A stretch of 64,000 bases of DNA from Streptomyces brasiliensis (GTDB lineage: Bacteria > Actinomycetota > Actinomycetes > Streptomycetales > Streptomycetaceae): contig NZ_BMQA01000015.1 of assembly GCF_014647875.1 (NCBI RefSeq), forward strand, positions 112,794 through 176,793, written 5' to 3'. Both the position numbers and the translations under genes were made by a program. The notes beneath the pieces are model-generated. The model did not search any database and had not been told where the DNA came from. It worked only from the letters and a program-made list of their open reading frames with translations. The stretch's first letter is position 1. Each line of letters starts with the position of its first letter. Shown here piece by piece: positions 44,318 to 52,608 of the stretch.

Positions 44318-46525
44318 TCAGTGTCCGCCCGACGCCCGCTGCTGCCGCAGCACCGCAACTCTGCGGTACAGCTCGACCGCCTCCGCGCCCCGGCCGAGCT
44401 GTTCCAGGCAGTGGGCCTCGTCGTTGCGGCTGGCGAGGGTGTCGGGGTGGTCGGGGCCCAGGACGCGTTCGCGGGCCGCGGCGACGCGCCGGTACTCGGC
44501 CAGCGCGTCGGCCCAGCGGCCGAGCCAGCCGAGGCCGACGGCGACCTCGCGGCGGCTGACCAGCGTGTCGGGGTGGTCGGGGCCGAGGGCCTGCTCGCGC
44601 AGGGCGCACACGTCCCGGGACTCGGTGAGCGCTTCCTCCCAGCGGCCCAGGCGGCCGAGGTTGACGCCGAGGCCGTGGCGGGCGCGCAGGGTCTCGGGGT
44701 GAGCGGGGCCATGAACGCGGGTGCGGTCGTCTATCAGGTCGCGGTAGAGGGTGAGCGCGTCGGCACTGCGGCCGAGCCGGCCGAGGCTGATGCCTACTTC
44801 GTAGCGCGCGGCGAGGGTGTCGGCGTGGTCGGGGCCGAGGGTGCGCGCGCGGGCCTCGACGACCTCGCGGTATATGCGCAGGGCTTCCTCCCGGCGGCCC
44901 AACTGGCCGAGTGCGTAAGCGACTTCGTAGCGGGTGACGAGAGTGTCCGGATGATCGGGTCCGAGCACGCGGGCGCGGGCGGCGGCCACGTCGCGGGCCA
45001 TGCGGTACGAGTCGTCGAGCCGGCCGAGTCTGCTGAGGTTGAAGGCGAGGTTGTGGCGGCAGCGGAGGGTGTCGGGGTGGTCCGGGCCGACGGTGCGCTC
45101 CCGGGCGGCCAGTACCGACGTGTACACCTGGTGGGCATCGAAGTGGCGGCCCAGCTGCCCGAGGACGTACGCCATTTCCTGGCGGGCGGCAAGCGTGTCG
45201 GCGTGGTCGGCGCCGAGCACCCGGCTTCTCTCCCGGGCGACGTCGGTGTACTCGCGCAGGGCGTCGGCGGCGCGGCCGGTGCGGCCGAGGGTGAAGGCGA
45301 TCTCGTAGCGGCTGGCGAGGGTGTCAGGGTGGTCGGGCCCGAGCAGCTTCGCGCGCTCGGCGGCGACCTCCCGGTGCACGTCTCCGGCCTCGGCCCAGCG
45401 GCCGAGCCGCCCCAGGCGCAGGCCCTCGTGGTGCCGTCCGGCGAGCGCGGTCACCGCGTCCGGCGGCGGGACGGGTCCGGCGGCCGGTCGGGCGGTCCAC
45501 TCGGCGGTGAGGCCTGCCGACGCGTCGTGCGGTGTGGTGCGCAGGACGGCGCCGGTCGCCTTGTGGCCGGTGGTCATGCCGCGTGTCCAGGAGGGCAGAA
45601 GCGGCGCGCGGGACTCCGGTTCGGCGGGCCGCGGTTGGGGCCCTGGTGTCACCACGGTCGGCACGTAGGCCGGTGACGTACGGCCCGTGGCGATACGACG
45701 GCTCACTTCCCGTGCGTCGTGCGGCCGTTGGCCGGGCTGTTTGGCCAGCAGGTCGAGGATAATGGTCTCGATGTATTCGGGCAGTTCGGCGCGATGACTG
45801 CGCGGAGGCGTGGGCGGGGTGTCACGGTGGCCGACGAGGATCGCCCAGGCATCGTCCAGGTCGAACGGCGGTGCCCCGGTGGCGATCTCGTACAGCACGC
45901 AGCCCAGCGAGTACAGGTCGCTGCGCTGGTCGACCTCGATGCCGCTGATCTGCTCCGGCGACATGTAGTGCGGAGTCCCCATGGCGATGCCGGTGCCGGT
46001 GAGGCGGGAGGTGAAGCCGATGTCGTGGCCCAGGCGGGCGATGCCGAAGTCGCAGATCTTCACGGTGCCGTCGGTCAGCCGCATGATGTTCGCCGGTTTC
46101 AGGTCCCGGTGCACGATGCCCTGCCGGTGGGTGTAGTCGAGGGCGTCGGCGACCTGGCCGGCGATGTCGACGACGTCGCCGACCGGCAGCGGGTGGCGCT
46201 TGTTGTCCTCCAGGAGCTGGCTGAGGTTGCGGCCCTCGAGCAGTTCCATCACGAGGTAGTGGACGCCGTCGGACTCGCCGAAGTCGTGGACGACGGTCAC
46301 CCCGCGATGGGAGAGGGCGGCGGCCACCCGGGCCTCGCGGCGGAACCGCTCCCGCAGGACGCGGGTGAAGTCCGGGTCGTGGTGCGGGCCGTGCGGCTTG
46401 AGGCACTTGACGGCGACGTGCCGCCCGAGGGACTCGTCGCGGGCCCGCCACACCTCGCCCATCCCGCCCCGCCCGATCAGATCGAGCAGCCGGTACCGGC
46501 CCTGGATCAGCCTGGTGTCCGCCAT
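44318..46525 (-). CDS. Soluble Ser/Thr protein kinase with C-terminal TPR repeats
   Basis: A 735-aa protein. The kinase domain (about 10-280) has GRGGMGEVW, the catalytic Lys in HVAVKCLK, IVHRDLKPANIM, KICDFGIARL and GTPHYMSPEQ. A linker of about 90 residues rich in Pro/Arg follows, with no transmembrane segment, unlike PknB. Residues about 375-725 are eight or more kinesin-light-chain-like TPR units of 42 residues built around LGPDHPDTLASRYE and LGRLGRWAEAL. The TPR array probably binds a protein partner or multimerises. It is transcribed alone, between the FAD oxidoreductase and an MpaB-like gene. Confidence 0.92.
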   Translation of the reverse strand: MADTRLIQGRYRLLDLIGRGGMGEVWRARDESLGRHVAVKCLKPHGPHHDPDFTRVLRERFRREARVAAALSHRGVTVVHDFGESDGVHYLVMELLEGRNLSQLLEDNKRHPLPVGDVVDIAGQVADALDYTHRQGIVHRDLKPANIMRLTDGTVKICDFGIARLGHDIGFTSRLTGTGIAMGTPHYMSPEQISGIEVDQRSDLYSLGCVLYEIATGAPPFDLDDAWAILVGHRDTPPTPPRSHRAELPEYIETIILDLLAKQPGQRPHDAREVSRRIATGRTSPAYVPTVVTPGPQPRPAEPESRAPLLPSWTRGMTTGHKATGAVLRTTPHDASAGLTAEWTARPAAGPVPPPDAVTALAGRHHEGLRLGRLGRWAEAGDVHREVAAERAKLLGPDHPDTLASRYEIAFTLGRTGRAADALREYTDVARERSRVLGADHADTLAARQEMAYVLGQLGRHFDAHQVYTSVLAARERTVGPDHPDTLRCRHNLAFNLSRLGRLDDSYRMARDVAAARARVLGPDHPDTLVTRYEVAYALGQLGRREEALRIYREVVEARARTLGPDHADTLAARYEVGISLGRLGRSADALTLYRDLIDDRTRVHGPAHPETLRARHGLGVNLGRLGRWEEALTESRDVCALREQALGPDHPDTLVSRREVAVGLGWLGRWADALAEYRRVAAARERVLGPDHPDTLASRNDEAHCLEQLGRGAEAVELYRRVAVLRQQRASGGH
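44360..45420 (-). repeat. 126-bp periodic repeats encoding the TPR array
   Basis: The coding sequence of the kinase C-terminus repeats every 126 bp (42 codons), with the segment GTGTCGGGGTGGTCGGGGCC (plus strand) recurring almost unchanged. Such repeats can recombine or expand. Confidence 0.8.
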
Positions 46526-46646
46526 CGCGCGCCGTCTCCCCCGTCGCCTCTCGCCGCGGCCTCCCCCGGGAGGATCGCGTCAAGGTACGGCCGCGCCGAG
46601 CCGGCCCGATCCGTGACACACCCCCCTGCGCGTCCAGTATGGCGGT

Positions 46647-47495
46647 CTATAGCCCGACTTTGTACGGTGCCGGACGAGAGCCCGGGCCGAGTCTGGCCAT
46701 GGCCCGCAGGATGTGTTTGGGCGGAAGTTGCCATCGCACACGTGCGGGAACGCAGCGCAGCAGGCTGCCCGTGGCGCGCAGCCGCCTGGTGATCGTATCG
46801 GGTGCGGGGGCCGGTCTGCCGTACAGCAGGTGGGCGTACGGCGGCAGGGAGTTGTACGCCAGGTGCGCCACGCGCCGCCACAGCAGTCCGCGCGCCGGGA
46901 CCAGCAAGGGGTGCGTCGGCGGGTGGAGCAGGAAGTCGTCCACCGTGCGTGCCTCGGCTCCCGCGGCGAGTTCGGGCCGTACCTTCTCGAAGTACGCGGC
47001 CATCTCCTCCTGGTCTCCGGGAACGGCGGCGGGATCGAGGCCCACCAGGCGGGCGCTCTCACGGTGTTCGGCGATGTACCGGTCGGCCTGGGCGTCGGTG
47101 AGGGGGAAGCCGGAGCGGCGCAGGACGTGGAGGTAGGAGTCGATCTCGGCGCAGTGCACCCACAGCAGCAGGCCGGGTTCGTCGACGCCGTACCGCTCCC
47201 CCGTGTCCGGGTCCGTCGCCCGGAGCATGCTGTGGATCTTCCGGACGCGGGCGCCGGCCCGTTCGGCGGCCTCCGTCGTGCCGTATGTCGTCGTGCCGAC
47301 GAAATGGGCCGTGCGCATCAGCCGGCCCCAGGCGTCGCGCCTGAAGTCGGAGTTCTGCATGACGCCGCGCACCGCGCGCGGGTGCAGCGCCTGGAGGTAG
47401 AGCGCGCGGATGCCGGCGATCCACATCATCGGGTCGCCGTGCATCTGCCACGTCACCGAGCGCGGGCCGAACAGCCCCGGGTCGGCATCGGTCAT
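46647..47495 (-). CDS. MpaB-like oxygenase family protein (DUF2236)
   Basis: A 282-aa member of the DUF2236/MpaB-like family, heme-type oxygenase-like proteins, related to latex-clearing Lcp. Seen: LFGPRSVTWQMHGDPMMWIA, ALYLQALHPRAVRGVMQNSD with the conserved LHP and His, a central VDEPGLLLWVHCAEIDSYL and the C-terminal PKHILRAMARLG. The ATG at 47495 has GGAGGTGA upstream. It is soluble, apparently monocistronic, and lies next to the MBL/LeuC remnants. Substrate unknown; rubber degradation should not be assumed. Confidence 0.85.
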   Translation of the reverse strand: MTDADPGLFGPRSVTWQMHGDPMMWIAGIRALYLQALHPRAVRGVMQNSDFRRDAWGRLMRTAHFVGTTTYGTTEAAERAGARVRKIHSMLRATDPDTGERYGVDEPGLLLWVHCAEIDSYLHVLRRSGFPLTDAQADRYIAEHRESARLVGLDPAAVPGDQEEMAAYFEKVRPELAAGAEARTVDDFLLHPPTHPLLVPARGLLWRRVAHLAYNSLPPYAHLLYGRPAPAPDTITRRLRATGSLLRCVPARVRWQLPPKHILRAMARLGPGSRPAPYKVGL

Positions 47496-47555
47496 ACGGT
47501 CACCTCCGCCCTGCGACCACGATGCCACGGCCGCCGGGCGGAGCGACAGCGCGGG

Positions 47556-47872
47556 TCACAGGGTCGCGACGAACCTCCGGAACGTCTCGGTGCCGGCCCC
47601 GGCGAGCGGGTCGCCGTGGGCGAAGCCGACCGCACGGACGTCCTCGGGCAGGTTCGCGAGGCTGCCCGCGCGCAGGGGGCGCAGGGCGCGGCGAGGGCGG
47701 CCCGGCCGAGGTCGAGGCCACCTCGGTGGAAGACGGCGTCGCCCATCAGGAGCGTCCGGCCGGGCCCGTGGAGCAGCGCGATGTGCCCGGGGCTGTGTCC
47801 CGGGGTGTGGATCACGCGCAGTCCGCCTGGGCCTCCCTCGACGAGTCGCCGTCGGCGAGGTCCTGGAGGCAT
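47556..47872 (-). pseudogene. MBL-fold metallohydrolase, C-terminal fragment
   Basis: The fragment shows GGLRVIHTPGHSPGHIALLH, LLMGDAVFHRGGLDL, then, after a frameshift near 47700, SLANLPEDVRAVGFAHGDPL and GAGTETFRRFVATL with a stop at 47556. The N-terminal half with the HxHxDH zinc motif is missing; upstream the sequence changes to LeuC homology. It is non-functional. Confidence 0.72.
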
Positions 47873-48062
47873 CCGGCGCGCCTCGCGTCCCGGTGGACCT
47901 GCTGAGCGGCCGGGGTCACCAACAGCCGTACGACGAGGCGACTTTGCGGCCGCGTACGGTTACGGCGGCGATGCCGAGGTGCTCCAGCCGGCCGTTGGCA
48001 CAGGAACCGATGAAGCGCTGGTCGACTCTGCGCCGCTCGATCGCGGACACCGGCAGCGCGTC
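47865..48062 (-). pseudogene. 3-Isopropylmalate dehydratase/aconitase-family (LeuC-like) internal fragment
   Basis: Between the MBL fragment and the IS, the minus strand encodes RRRVDQRFIGSCANGRLEHL, then AVTVRGRKVA and, one base shifted, RLLVTPAAQQVHRDARRAGC. This is the LeuC/homoaconitase region containing the Fe-S ligand Cys of GSCxNG. Only about 60 residues remain. Its 5' boundary is exactly where IS homology starts (48063). Confidence 0.72.
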
Positions 48063-48800
48063 GTGTCCAGCCGGTCCCTGCGTTTCCTCACTGCTCGCCT
48101 GCGTGAACACCGCTGCCGGATCGGCAGCCGCCGGCGCCGACTGTCCGCCGGCCGTCAAGCCCTGCCGGCCCTGGCACATCTGCGGAACGGGGCGGCGTAC
48201 GCCCAGCTCGCGGCCGGTTTCCGGATCGGGACGAGTACCGTCTACCGCTACATCCGCGAGGCCGTCGACCTGCCGGCCACACTCGCACCCACCCTCGCCG
48301 AGGCTGTCCGAGCCGCATCGCGGAAGGCGTTCGTCCTCCTCGACGAGACCCTCCTTCCGATCGACCGCATCGCCGCCGACCGGCCCTTCTGCCCCGGCAA
48401 ACACAAGAAGCACGGGATGAACGTCCAAGTCATCGCCGATCCGTTCGGACGGCTGCTGTGGGCTTCACCTGCCCTTCCCGGTGCCGTCCACGGCATTCGC
48501 GCGGCCCGCGAGCACCGCATCATCCATGCGCTCGAGCAAGCCGGCATCGATTGCTGGGCGGACAAGGGCTACCAAGGCGCTTGCGGCACCGTCCGGGTCC
48601 CCTATCGCGGCCGGTGGGAGGCGCTTTCCGCAGGACAGCAGACCCTGAACCGGTCCCAGGCCAAGATCCGAGGCCTCGTCGAGCAAGCCATGGCCACTCT
48701 CAAAGCCTGGCGACTTCTGCGCAAGCTGAGATGCTTGACCACCCGCATCACCACCCCCGTCCAAGCGATCCTCACGCTCCGCCTCAACGCCTCAAGCTGA
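48063..48800 (+). CDS. IS5-family transposase
   Basis: A 245-aa DDE transposase. The N-terminal helix-turn-helix part reads SSRSLRFLTARLREHRCRIG and LAAGFRIGTSTVYRYIREAV; the catalytic domain contains AFVLLDETLLPIDRI (first Asp), then VIADPFGRLLWASPALPGAV (second Asp region), DCWADKGYQGACG and RGLVEQAMATLKAWRLL (Glu). The frame is intact, but its element seems truncated on the left, so mobility is doubtful. The GTG start at 48063 lies at the junction; the genuine start may have been slightly upstream. Confidence 0.82.
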   Translation: MSSRSLRFLTARLREHRCRIGSRRRRLSAGRQALPALAHLRNGAAYAQLAAGFRIGTSTVYRYIREAVDLPATLAPTLAEAVRAASRKAFVLLDETLLPIDRIAADRPFCPGKHKKHGMNVQVIADPFGRLLWASPALPGAVHGIRAAREHRIIHALEQAGIDCWADKGYQGACGTVRVPYRGRWEALSAGQQTLNRSQAKIRGLVEQAMATLKAWRLLRKLRCLTTRITTPVQAILTLRLNASS

Positions 48801-48816
48801 AGTGGGCAAAGGCTCA
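48063..48816 (+). mobile_element. IS5-family insertion sequence, probably truncated on its left side
   Basis: The right end is GTGGGCAAAGGCTCA (48802-48816), also found at the end of the remnant at 51894. The left terminal repeat expected before the transposase is missing: LeuC homology runs directly into the GTG start. The element sits between gene debris and the MFS transporter, whose stop codon is made from the IS right end. Confidence 0.72.
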
Positions 48817-50139
48817 CTGACCCGATGAGCCGGGTGTCTCGGTCGAGACTGGCAGAGAGGGAACCGATGTGGCTTGGGGGAGGGTAGCAGCGGCATCCCG
48901 CTCGCCGGCGATGCCGACAGTGCCGTCGGGGAAGCGCTGGACCGAGCGCACGCCGGGCAGCAGGTTCAGCAGCAGGCAAGGTGTGCCGATGAGGGCCGCG
49001 GCAGCCAGCAGGGTCGTGCGCATCCCGAGAAACTGGGCGACCGGAGCCGCGGCGGCGTAGCCGGCAGGCATGGCGATCAACGAGATCATCCAGTCCAGCG
49101 AGCTGACGCGGGCCAGCATCTCCTCGGGGAAGAGTTGCTGCTGCGTGGTCGCCAGAACCTCGCCGACAAGCGAGGTCATGGTGAAGGCCACGGCCACGCC
49201 GAGAGCGATGGCAAAGAGCGGGGCGGGGGGAGCGAGCAGAGCCAGCGGGCCGATGCCGAGCACCGCGGCCGCGTTTGTGGCGACCAATGGGCGGCGCGGC
49301 CGGTAGTGCAGCGCCGCCAGACCACCGACGATGGAACCCACGGAACCGGTGATCATGATCACGCTCCAGGCGGTGGCTCCGCCGTGGCCGTGCTGCATCA
49401 CGACCGGGCCCAGGACGAAGAAGAACGCTATCGCGAAGTTCCACACGCCCCAGCAGAGCAGGTTGGCCAGATACCAGGGGCGCTTCGCCACCGCCAGCCA
49501 GCCGTCGCGCAGGTCTGCGAAGAAGTGCTGTTTCTCGGACCGCTGCGCCTGCCTGCGCAGGTGCATTCGGGAGACCAGCGCGAAGCTCAGCAGGAAGCTG
49601 ATGGAATTGATGAGGATCGCGGTGCCTGGACTGGAGATCGCCAGCAGCAGCGCGGCGAGAGCCGGGCCGAGGACCTTGGTGGTGCTGTCGGTCAGGCCGA
49701 GCAGGGCGTTCGCCGGTTGCAGGTGCTCAGTGCCGACGAGCTCGGGTATGACGGCCCTGGATGCCGGGGTGAAGAAGGCCATGGCCATACCGGCGATCGT
49801 GTAGGTGACGGCGAACTGCCAAACCGCCGCCTGATGCAGGAATATCATCACGGCGAGCAGGCCGTAACAGACCGCCTGGATAGCGTCGGTCGCCATCAGT
49901 ACCAGCTTGCGGGACAGCCGGTCCGCCCACACCCCGCCGACCGGCAGCATCGCCACCTGGCCGACCGCATGGCAGGTCAGCACCGTGCCGACATTCAGTG
50001 TGCTGCCACCTGAGCGCAAGATGGCGAAAACCACTGTCACTGGTATCAGGGCATTTCCCGTGGCGGAGATGCTGCGCGCGGTCCACAGGAGTCGATAGGG
50101 GCGCTCCCGCAGCGCGCTCAAGGATTTCGGCAAGGGCAT
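48814..50139 (-). CDS. MFS transporter (MFS_3 / EntS-like exporter)
   Basis: A 441-aa integral membrane protein with about 12 hydrophobic segments, beginning MPLPKSLSALRERPYRLLWT and containing the MFS motif GGVWADRLSRKLVL near residue 65. It belongs to the group that includes enterobactin and macrolide-type exporters, driven by proton exchange. The ATG at 50139 has AGGAGG upstream; an in-frame start at 50238 is less likely. The C-terminal tail after the last helix is hydrophilic (PSLPVSTETPGSSGQ), and its stop lies inside the right end of the adjacent IS, so the native C-terminus may have been altered. Base composition is slightly less GC-rich than the neighbours. Confidence 0.88.
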   Translation of the reverse strand: MPLPKSLSALRERPYRLLWTARSISATGNALIPVTVVFAILRSGGSTLNVGTVLTCHAVGQVAMLPVGGVWADRLSRKLVLMATDAIQAVCYGLLAVMIFLHQAAVWQFAVTYTIAGMAMAFFTPASRAVIPELVGTEHLQPANALLGLTDSTTKVLGPALAALLLAISSPGTAILINSISFLLSFALVSRMHLRRQAQRSEKQHFFADLRDGWLAVAKRPWYLANLLCWGVWNFAIAFFFVLGPVVMQHGHGGATAWSVIMITGSVGSIVGGLAALHYRPRRPLVATNAAAVLGIGPLALLAPPAPLFAIALGVAVAFTMTSLVGEVLATTQQQLFPEEMLARVSSLDWMISLIAMPAGYAAAAPVAQFLGMRTTLLAAAALIGTPCLLLNLLPGVRSVQRFPDGTVGIAGERDAAATLPQATSVPSLPVSTETPGSSGQ

Positions 50140-50330
50140 GGGCGGCCCTCCTTTCTGAGTAATAGGGTTTCGCGGAACTGCCAAGGGCTCGCGGAGAAAC
50201 CACACGCCGATGCCGTCGACCGACATGCCATTCCCCACCTCCGGCGTCTTCGTCTCCAGGTTGTTGGCTTACTGCGCAGGCACCATGTCCACGGGCCGCC
50301 CGGCCTCGAAGTGTTCGCGGGCCCTGGCCC

Positions 50331-50667
50331 TCAAGAACGCCACTCGACCGCAACTTTCGGGAACTGCTTGACGACGACCGGTTCGCCCTCGATCAGGGCG
50401 GCCTCGGTGCGGATCGCGTCGATCTCCGCGCGGATGTCACCGGGCGTGCCCTCACCGCCGCCGTCAACGACGTGGACGACCCGGGCGCCGGCGCGCGGCT
50501 GCCAGGAAGCGGGCACCGGACGCGAGGGCGGGCTCGTCGCCGTGCAGCGCCATGACACCGGTCCGGTAGGTGTTCTGGAAGTCGATGACGACGAGGGTGG
50601 CGTCGGCGATGCGAGGCAGCCGGTTGTCCAGGCCGACCACGTCGCGGAGGGTCCGTGAGGCAGTCAT
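50331..50667 (-). pseudogene. Isochorismatase-family hydrolase, frameshifted and 3'-truncated
   Basis: From ATG 50667 the frame reads VVGLDNRLPRIADATLVVID, FQNTYRTGVMALHG and ASGARFLAAAR, then shifts near 50487 to AGARVVHVVDGGGEGTPGDI and EGEPVVVKQFP. It then ends in VAVEWRS instead of continuing through the NAF and catalytic Cys region. The catalytic Asp in VIDFQ is present, but Lys/Cys context is incomplete. It is about half the usual length, so inactive. It sits directly downstream of a GlxA-type regulator, its likely former regulator. Confidence 0.75.
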
Positions 50668-50748
50668 GGTGGTTCTGCTTCGTGCGTTGTTTCTGGTCAG
50701 GGGGCATCGCCGTCCCGCGTGTGTCGCTCGGGATCGGAGAGAAAAGCG

Positions 50749-51732
50749 TCAGGAGGTCATGCGGAACCGCCGCCGGTAGGCTGCGGGCGTCGTGCCGATC
50801 TGCTTGCGCAGCGCGCGGTGGAGCGTCTCCACCGAGCCGAGCCCACACGCGGCGGCGACCTGGTCCAAGGGCCGGTCTGTCCCCTCCAGGAGGCGGCGGG
50901 CCGCTTCCACGCGCGCGGACTCAACGTAGGCGCCCGGAGTGGTCCCGGTCTCCTGGCGAAAGACCCGCGCGAAGTGGCGCTCGCTCAGGCACATCCGTGC
51001 CGCGAGGGCGGCGGCGGACAGGTCGCCGTCCAGGTGGTCGACGATGAACATCCGCAGATCGTCGATGTCGCGGCGCGTCGCGGGCGGCCGACTCAGCGGG
51101 ACCGAGAACTGGCTCTGGCCGCCCTGGCGCTTGAGGTACATGACCAGCTGCCGGGCCACCGTCAGGGCGACCTCCTCCCCCAGGTCCTCGGCGACCAGCG
51201 CCAAGGCCAGGTCCATGCAGGAGCTGATCCCGGCGCCGGTCCACACACTGCCGCAGCGCACGAAGATCGGGTCGGGGTCGACGGTGACCTCGGGATGCTC
51301 GGCCGCCAACTGCGCCGCGGTCGACCAGTGCGTCGTCGCCGTCTTGCCATCGAGCAGCCCGGCGGCGGCCAGCAGGTGCGCGCCCACGCACACCGACACG
51401 ACCCGCCGGGCCAGCGGCGTGACCCGGGCGACCCACGCCACCACGTCGCCGTCCACGCGGGCGACCTGGCCGCCGGGGCCCGCATCGACCGCCCCGGGGA
51501 CCAGCAGCGTGTCCAGCACGCCGTCCACCTCGTCGAACGACAGGTCCGCGACCAGCCGCAGCCCCGCCGACGTGACCACCTCGCCGCGTGTCGGCCCCGC
51601 GAGTTCGACCTGGTAGCCCGCGGCGCCCCCGGTCTCCTGGTCGGCCAGGGCGAAGACCTCGGCCGGGCCGGTGACGTCGAGGAGGTCGACGCCGGGGAAG
51701 ACCGCGATGACGACGCGGCGGGTGCTGGACAT
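50749..51732 (-). CDS. GlxA-family transcriptional regulator (DJ-1/PfpI + AraC HTH)
   Basis: A 327-aa regulator. The N-terminal DJ-1/PfpI domain (about 5-175) begins RVVIAVFPGVDLLDVTGPAE and keeps the elbow SVCVGAHLLAAAGLLDGK with the Cys. The C-terminal AraC domain (about 225-325) has MCLSERHFARVFRQETGTTP, AYVESARVEAARRLLEG and LDQVAAACGLGSVETLHRAL. Such regulators sense small amides or amines and often sit next to isochorismatase-like hydrolases, as here. ATG start 51732. Its downstream gene is broken, so it may be an orphan now. Confidence 0.9.
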   Translation of the reverse strand: MSSTRRVVIAVFPGVDLLDVTGPAEVFALADQETGGAAGYQVELAGPTRGEVVTSAGLRLVADLSFDEVDGVLDTLLVPGAVDAGPGGQVARVDGDVVAWVARVTPLARRVVSVCVGAHLLAAAGLLDGKTATTHWSTAAQLAAEHPEVTVDPDPIFVRCGSVWTGAGISSCMDLALALVAEDLGEEVALTVARQLVMYLKRQGGQSQFSVPLSRPPATRRDIDDLRMFIVDHLDGDLSAAALAARMCLSERHFARVFRQETGTTPGAYVESARVEAARRLLEGTDRPLDQVAAACGLGSVETLHRALRKQIGTTPAAYRRRFRMTS

Positions 51733-51893
51733 GGGGCCATCCTGACCCGCGTGACTCGGTGGCGGCAATGACGGTTCGCTGCCAGATGCGGACACGACAG
51801 TCCGGCATACGCGTCGGCGCCTGATGCTCCGAACGAGCATCGGACGCCGTTCCGGCGTCGGGACTGGGCCGTGACCCAAGGCCGGGTAGCTCC

Positions 51894-52126
51894 TGAGCCT
51901 TTGCCCACCTCAACTTGAGGCGTTGAGGTGGAGCGTGAGGATCGCTTGACCGAGGGGCCCTCCGCGATGCGGCTCGGACAGCCTCGGCGAGGGCGGGTGC
52001 GAGTGCGGCCTGCGTCGGCGCCGGGCTGCCGATCCGGCAGCGGTGTTCACGCAGCCGAGCAGTGAGGAAACGCAGGGACCGGCTGGACACGTCCAGCCGG
52101 TCCGGACGGGTGGACAAGCACACGAA
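51894..52126 (-). mobile_element. Internally deleted copy of the IS5-family element (MITE-like)
   Basis: In minus orientation this carries the beginning of the same transposase (SSRSLRFLTARLREHRCRIG), a short middle piece (LAPALAEAVRAASR) and the end with the right terminus (TGAGCCTTTGCCCAC at 51894 onward), with two internal deletions. An imperfect counterpart of the terminal repeat (GCTTGTCCACC on the minus strand) lies near 52115-52126. It cannot encode a transposase but may be mobilisable in trans. Confidence 0.7.
52077..52102. repeat. 26-bp perfect palindrome in the IS remnant
   Basis: GACCGGCTGGAC and GTCCAGCCGGTC (12-bp arms) with an AC spacer. One arm belongs to the IS 5' region; the other is outside the part shared with the copy at 48063. 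Confidence 0.85.
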
Positions 52127-52249
52127 GCCTCTGGTGGGGCGAGGGGATCTTGGTCGACCGTCTACCCGGGGCTTCGCTCGTGCGCCAGCCCGACTATCCA
52201 CCCTCGGCAGCAAGTTGACAAAGGTTCAGTTTGGTGGAAATCCGGAGAT

Positions 52250-52395
52250 TCAGCGCCGTCCGCGCTCTCTCTTGCCTGCTCGCGTGCTCACGGCATCGAT
52301 GGCGTGTCGCGACCAGTCCAGGTCACCCTGGCTTCCAGTCGCGTCACGGAGTAGTTGACGCAGATCCGTCCATACATGGGCAGCCCCAACTATGG
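52250..52395 (-). mobile_element. Remnant of a second IS5-type transposase
   Basis: The minus strand encodes WTDLRQLLRDATGSQGDLDW and SRHAIDAVSTRAGK, the segment just before the first catalytic Asp in a different IS5-group transposase, and then stops. Flanking sequence is degenerate and less GC-rich than genomic average. Confidence 0.6.
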
Positions 52396-52608
52396 CCACA
52401 ACAGTTCGGCAACTCGGTCAAGCAATCGAGTCGCGTCATCTGTCCGGGTGGAAGACGTTTCGCGCCCAAGTGGCCGTCTCTTCGCGCCACCGCGTGACGG
52501 AGGACGGCATGCACCTTGGGGTCGCACGCCCCCACGAGTGCAACCGGTGGTCTTGGTGCCAACTATCCCTCTTTTGTGCCAACCAAAAGGCCTAGTCACA
52601 ACAGCGGG
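52396..52608. other. No supported gene
   Basis: Degenerate, relatively AT-rich sequence continuing from the IS remnant to the acyl-CoA dehydrogenase stop; no feature recognised beyond possible decayed transposase DNA. Confidence 0.4.

Noticed and set aside
46713..48800. 695-aa plus-strand frame including the transposase
   Set aside because: Only the last 245 residues have transposase homology; the rest is antisense to the MpaB-like gene and gene debris.
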